Assembly: GCA_033032175.1 (NCBI GenBank)
Contig: CM065310.1
Span: 8,308,001 to 8,372,000, forward strand
DNA: 64,000 nucleotides
DNA from: Saturnia japonica
Taxonomy: Eukaryota > Arthropoda > Insecta > Lepidoptera > Saturniidae
Reading direction: 5' to 3'
Part shown: positions 58,993 through 64,000 of the stretch, piece after piece
Layout of the letters: every line of letters begins with the position of its first letter
Numbering within the stretch: the first letter of the stretch is position 1
Made by a program: the position numbers and the translations under genes
Notes under the pieces: generated by a model
The model's input: only the letters and a program-made list of their open reading frames with translations
Told to the model about the DNA's origin: nothing
The model's database searches: none

Positions 58993-61900
58993 CTTCAAAA
59001 TTTTTCAACGTTATTCGCCTTGCTATTGATTTTACCTTTACCGCTAATGCGTTTTGAGGTCCAAAAATGCTATCATAAACAATAAAATTTACAGTGACCG
59101 CTAAACAAATAAAATTAGCAATAAATCGAGACCTTCCGCGGGTACCCCACCTGTGCGCGGTCGCAAAGGGGGTTACCAGAACATAACCGAATTGTGCCCG
59201 AAGGCATCGCATAACGTAAACAATAATAAATACTAACCCTTGTATCAAATAAAATGTTATATGTACACAACCGCAAAATGTTCGCGTGTGGACGCCGCAC
59301 CGTAGGTACTGTTTATACAAGGAATTCTAATTTTCTAAGTACACATTTTTTCAAGAATAATTTTTGTAGTGAATTTATAGCAAAATATTTTTACATTGTA
59401 GTTGGAAAAGTAATGGTATAAAATATACCCATACTTATAAATTCATTGTGCTGGTAAATAATGCAACGATTAGTATTTTCTTTCATTAAATCTATTGAGC
59501 TATAATTAATAAGATAATGCCTTTAACGTATTTTTATATCTAGGTAAAGTGTCTCGTTTCACAATAATAATACTAAAATATTGTGAACACATGTCTACCA
59601 TTGCGATAAATATTTAGGCTATTCTGTCTTAACAAATGTATGTTCAAAAAATTATGTTACAAAGGTAATTTCTAATGATAATTATAATGAATGGGAACAT
59701 ATAAACAAAGAATTGTGCCTTTAATACACAATTGGCAAAATACTCAATTTCAGAGACTTTATATGTTATGATTTACATTTCGTTAAAAACTTCGACTAAA
59801 CTACAATAATACATTTTTTTTCTTTATTAGATTAGCCAACAGTTTTACAATATTTCTATAGCTACCATATAGTTCACAAAAATTTGCTAAAAGTACTTAC
59901 TAATTATAGGCAACACAGCATGCACTAAATTTAAGCAACTTACGTAATATATAATAAAAAAATAAACTAACTAAAAACTACAGCTAAACTAAACTAAAGC
60001 TGTCTAAAACATAAATAAGTAATTAGATTTAACAATCTATTAAAAGAGAAGCAGTGATACATTGTCGGTCCACATGAATATCGGTTGTTAAACTTACAAT
60101 GTTATATATTTTACAGATTCTAGGAATGGGTGAATTTACTTCCAACTCTTCCAAGCACTGTTTTTCTTAAAGGCAGAAACTAAGGAGTTATTATTCTTAT
60201 TATATGTCGAGGATATCTAATAAGTACTCTGTTATTAATCTTTTGAAGGATTTCTATACAATACATTTTATTTATTATGACTATATAAAAATGTAAGATC
60301 CAAGATATCTCTACGTTTTGAAAGTGCTAGAATTTAAACCCTTTCATTCTATCCATGTATGAATTGTTTTTTTTTGCTTTACCTACAGAGTACATCATGT
60401 GTTATAAAAAACTATTAATAAAAATATTAATGAATGTTAAAAAAAATAAGGTAAATTGAAAATTTTATAAACCCTTTTTTTCTTAGCTATGATTCAAGAA
60501 ATTCTATTCACCCGTTTGAAGATTATCATCTCTTTTCTCGTTGATAAATAGATGTAATCATCTTCCAAAGGTCTGATTGCGTCGAGATTACCAATTCTGT
60601 TACTTCAATTATATTAGTAACACCTTGACCTGATGCTGCATATCGTATTTGCACTTATTTGAATGGTTTCAAAGAATAGGTTACTTGTATCTTACCTTGT
60701 GACTTGTTTTTAAATTTTATATTGCACTTAATACGAATGAAATCGCGGGCGGAGCTACCATATATTTTTGGCAATTTAGACAAAACAGCTTTAAATAATT
60801 TACCTATATTTCTCAAACTATATAACTGTAGAAATTACATATATTTATGTACAATATATAAGCCTAAATAATAGGTTGTAAATATTTGTACTTATACTTA
60901 AATAATCATATCAATACAAAGAGCTTGTAATAAATATTATATTATAAGCGTAGTAAACGATAAGTGACAAGCACACGAATGACACTATTTCGCTATTAGC
61001 AAAACCAGGCGAAGCTCCCAAGGGTGCGGGGAAGCGACATGGAATACCAATATAGATTACTTAGGTATTTCGCCAAAGGGATTCAAATACAGTTGAAAAA
61101 TATTTAGACAGATACGTGGCGAAGGTAAATTACAGACAAAATAACAATCACCTACGCAATGTAACTTTTAATTTGAAGTTGATGTATTAAACTATATTAT
61201 ATTCCAGCGGTTTGCTTGCATAAATTATCTACTTAATGTTAAAGCCAAGGCAGATATGAAGTTAATTCAGACAAATAGAAACTTCACGAACGAAATTTGC
61301 GAACGGAACGGAAGTGCAAGTGCAAACAGGCTGCGATACAAGTAATCTTAAAATATTCGAAAATAGTTTACTACTGCATTGAAATTAAATTATATTAATT
61401 AATATTAGGATTCTATATACAAAATGTAAGTAGGTTCGTCTGTGTCGGAAGCCACACGACACTCCACGGTTGGTTTTTTTTTCAATTTAACGGCTTAGGC
61501 TACTTTCGTCATTGTGCAGGTAAGTGTCAAATTTTTTCTGAACTGATTCAATACAATCTGTATCCATATTTCTTATGCTATTTAGCTAATGTAAAATCTA
61601 TCTAGGTATACTTGGAAGGTAAAACATTATCTAAAATTACTCACTTAATATAATAAGATAATATACTCAAACATGGGAAGAGAAGATAAAATCTATAAAT
61701 TGATATAACTAAATAAATATTGTAATTCGAATACACAATATTTTAAAATCCCTTTGAAATTAATTACCTACTGGCAATAATTACTATTTTACGATTCAGT
61801 AATAAAAAGTAAATAAATAAATAAAAACGTGATAAAATAATAAACAGAGAGTTCGCACTAACAATATAATACCACTTTAAATAAATTATCCGGTGATAAA

Positions 61901-62200
61901 ACTGAACAAGTCGTTAACCACAATCCGAAGATTATATATGTCACTTATATTTAAATCATTACAAGGAATGTAATAAAATATACATTATATCGCACTTTCA
62001 ACACCTCCGGCTACCGGTGCACTTGATAGTCAATATTTATGACCATAGATAAAGGACGAAAACTTTTTCATTGGTTCCCCATTATCCTTAATAAGTATGG
62101 ATTAGTTAGGGAGGGGTTTTGTGGACCGCACCATAAATTAGTAGACTTGAGGTCTTTACAGTGGAAGTTTACGAGCTTGCTTCGTTTTTTAACGTTACTT
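58993..62200. other. AT-rich stretch, no gene supported
   Basis: The 115-codon minus frame at 58973-59320 overlaps the SINE and a GC-rich patch (59110-59310, with CCGCGGGTACCCCACC) and has no recognised domain. The family H end phrase CTCACTTAATATAATAAGAT appears at 61642-61661. Confidence 0.4.
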
Positions 62201-62204
62201 CACT

Positions 62205-62345
62205 TGTTTTTTTTTTTCGAACTGTCTATACTGTTAGCTTTAAGGGCCCTGGAGCCATTAGAGGTTTACAGCTTCACCGGGCTTGGGGAGAGCGCGGAAG
62301 CGTAGCAACAAGGTGACCGAACCTCGGGATGGGCTGTTGCCGTAA
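62205..62345 (+). repeat. Dispersed repeat family A, inverted fragment
   Basis: TTAGCTTTAAGGGCCCTGGA...GTTTACAGCTTCACCGGGCT is the reverse complement of the 33565-33625 segment. The 88-codon frame at 62039-62305 runs through it and is not considered a gene. Confidence 0.55.
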
Positions 62346-62678
62346 CAGGCAAATAAGTCGCGATCTAATTAATTCCCTATCCGTAAAACTCAATCTAACT
62401 ACTCATACATACGTGCCTTCTCGGAGGAAGGGATAAACATGCGTCTTTCACTTGTTTTTTCTTTGTTATCGTAGGTACTATATTTTTGAAGTATTATTTC
62501 AGAGTAGTAGAATTGTAGTTTCGAGTAGTTTTTCGGCCAGTAATAACGCTTAGTTAAATCTGTATATAAATGTGTTTATATTTTTTTATATGTATATAAT
62601 TACACTAATAATAATAATAACTTTGTTAATTATTATTTTAATATGAAATAAAACATTTATAATGAATAAAAATACAAA
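62346..62678. other. AT-rich stretch, nothing recognised
   Basis: No supportable feature. Confidence 0.45.
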
Positions 62679-62680
62679 TA

Positions 62681-63338
62681 CAGTGTAAACTCTTTAGAAC
62701 GAAACTCAAAGGACTGAGCTTTTTTTGTCGTTATAGAGAGTTATCGTTATATGGAGTGAACAAAAAAAAAAACCAAATTAACAAGAATTTTTAATATGTA
62801 TGTCTTAGATAATAAATGCTTATAAATTATTGTTTACACATATAGTCTAATAACTTTGTCTGATGTTATTTGCTATGCCAGTACTTGTTTTGTATTATTT
62901 TATGTATTCTATTCATATCTAATGTAACACTAATCGCTTTCCGTTTACTGGCCATGTTAACAGTTTCAAAGTAGGTTTACGACTGATAATACGATAGGTA
63001 CCCAGTATGCTTGGTCGAAGACCATCACTTCCGAGAAAACAATGGGTCATACTGCACGTGTTCAAGGCAATTAAGGATAACAAAAGCTAGACCGACCTCG
63101 GATGTCTCAGAGCTTCAAAGTATTTTGTTACCTGATAACATAACATAAACAATAATACGGATAATAAATATTTACTGTCTAAAAATATGAACACATTTCT
63201 TCGTAATAGAGAATGGCGTATCGCTATAAAGAGTGTTTCAATATGTGGATTTTAACGCAAACCAACCAGGTTGAGCTCACTTCAACGTTATAGGGAGTTT
63301 ATCGTTATAAAGGATAACGTTATAAGGAGTTTACACTG
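62681..63338. mobile_element. 658-bp MITE with TA target duplication, Tc1/mariner/pogo type
   Basis: The left end CAGTGTAAACTCTTTAGAAC (62681) and right end GTTATAAGGAGTTTACACTG (to 63338) are terminal inverted repeats of about 21 bp with about three mismatches. Each is flanked by TA (62679-62680, 63339-63340), the target duplication of the IS630/Tc1/mariner/pogo superfamily. Subterminal CGTTATA motifs cluster at both ends: 62729, 62745; 63286, 63303, 63318. There is no transposase ORF, so movement would depend on a partner supplied in trans. The pogo/Tigger assignment rests on the CAGTG...AACTC...TATAACG style of the ends. Confidence 0.8.
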
Positions 63339-63340
63339 TA

Positions 63341-64000
63341 ATTCGTTTTACGAACTTCAAAAAGTCTTCAACGTAACTTATTTATTTTTTAGTATTAATC
63401 GTAATATCTGCTACAAGGTAAAAGAAGCTTTACCTAATTCAAACTTATAACTAGCTTTGTATAATATAAGTCGTAATTATAATAGTATAATTAGATTAGT
63501 AAAAAAAAAACTCAATCGAACAGACAAAACTATAATAATATTTCTCAAAACTAGTAGATTTTATAGCACATACTTCGTTTGTGTGCCTACGTCCTGATAA
63601 GTGTGGTTTACGGTCCATATATTATAGGGCAGTATAATTGGAGGTAGTCGGACGTAAATAAAACGTCTATCAAAGCAAGTCTATTTGGAATTGATTATGG
63701 TCTCTCAGTAATTAGAGATTACAGTAGGTAACTTACAAATTTCTTAGGTTTTATATCGACGTCTTTCGCGACAGTAGGTAAAAAAGTATTTTCAGTGAAA
63801 AGTGTAGAATTAGTGAAGTAATAAAACTACCTGTAATGGAATAAAAAAAATTAATATGTTTTTTTAAGGATTACTTTTCACGAATAGTTTATAAATGATA
63901 GGTTTATTAAAAATTAAATGCTCCAATTCTTAATAATTCAGCAGTTTCTTAATAATGCAATGATGGTGCAGTGATAACCGTATACGGATAAGGCGTCGAA
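63341..64000. other. AT-rich stretch, nothing recognised
   Basis: No supportable feature up to the window end. Confidence 0.45.

Noticed and set aside
58973..59320. 115-codon minus-strand ORF
   Set aside because: Ends inside a SINE head and has no recognisable domain.

Overview
The window looks like a piece of a lepidopteran (moth or butterfly) nuclear genome. It is very AT-rich, has no operon-like gene packing, and is filled with degraded dispersed repeats of the kinds I associate with Lepidoptera: tRNA-headed SINEs, LINE 3' ends, and the tail motif CCATCAGGCGGGCCGTATGC. No species can be named from the sequence. No multi-exon protein-coding gene is visible, so the window is either intergenic or lies inside a very large intron.

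The dominant feature is a full-length but dead R1-clade non-LTR retrotransposon (about 49250-54086, + strand). It has a gag-like ORF1 with CCHC knuckles, an ORF2 with an APE-type endonuclease and a YADD reverse transcriptase, an ATGA overlap between the two ORFs, a 3'UTR and a poly(A) tail. It sits in an (AC)n microsatellite: CA repeats abut its 5' end and ACACACAC follows its tail. That is the behaviour of the Mino/Waldo lineages of the R1 clade. Two stop codons and at least five frame breaks inactivate it.

The only convincing host gene candidate is a small single-exon gene on the minus strand (22591-22833). It encodes an 80-residue protein with a signal peptide that resembles the N-terminal half of the MBF2/salivary-secreted-peptide family. 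It has a TATA/Inr-like region upstream and AATAAA just after the stop. A second host signal is a promoter-like stretch at 6395-6704 with two CCAAT boxes, three copies of CGTTGTGA and a consensus 5' splice site, which could be a non-coding first exon.

Repeat layout from left to right: 1-6.3 kb holds LINE and SINE fragments; 6.4-6.7 kb the promoter-like block; 10.6-11.0 kb a repeat interrupted by a 220-bp near-perfect palindrome; 11-22 kb assorted repeats; 24.2-24.5 kb an inverted-repeat unit with a 14-G run; 26.68-26.76 kb two adjacent hairpins; 27.5-28.1 kb a LINE/SINE cluster; 30-34 kb several copies of one repeat family (A) and a LINE 3' end; 37-38 kb LINE and repeat remnants; 41-48 kb repeats and two SINEs; 49-54 kb the R1-like element; 58.8-59.0 kb a SINE; 62.68-63.34 kb a 658-bp TA-flanked MITE of Tc1/mariner/pogo type. 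Much of the remainder is AT-rich sequence in which I recognise nothing.
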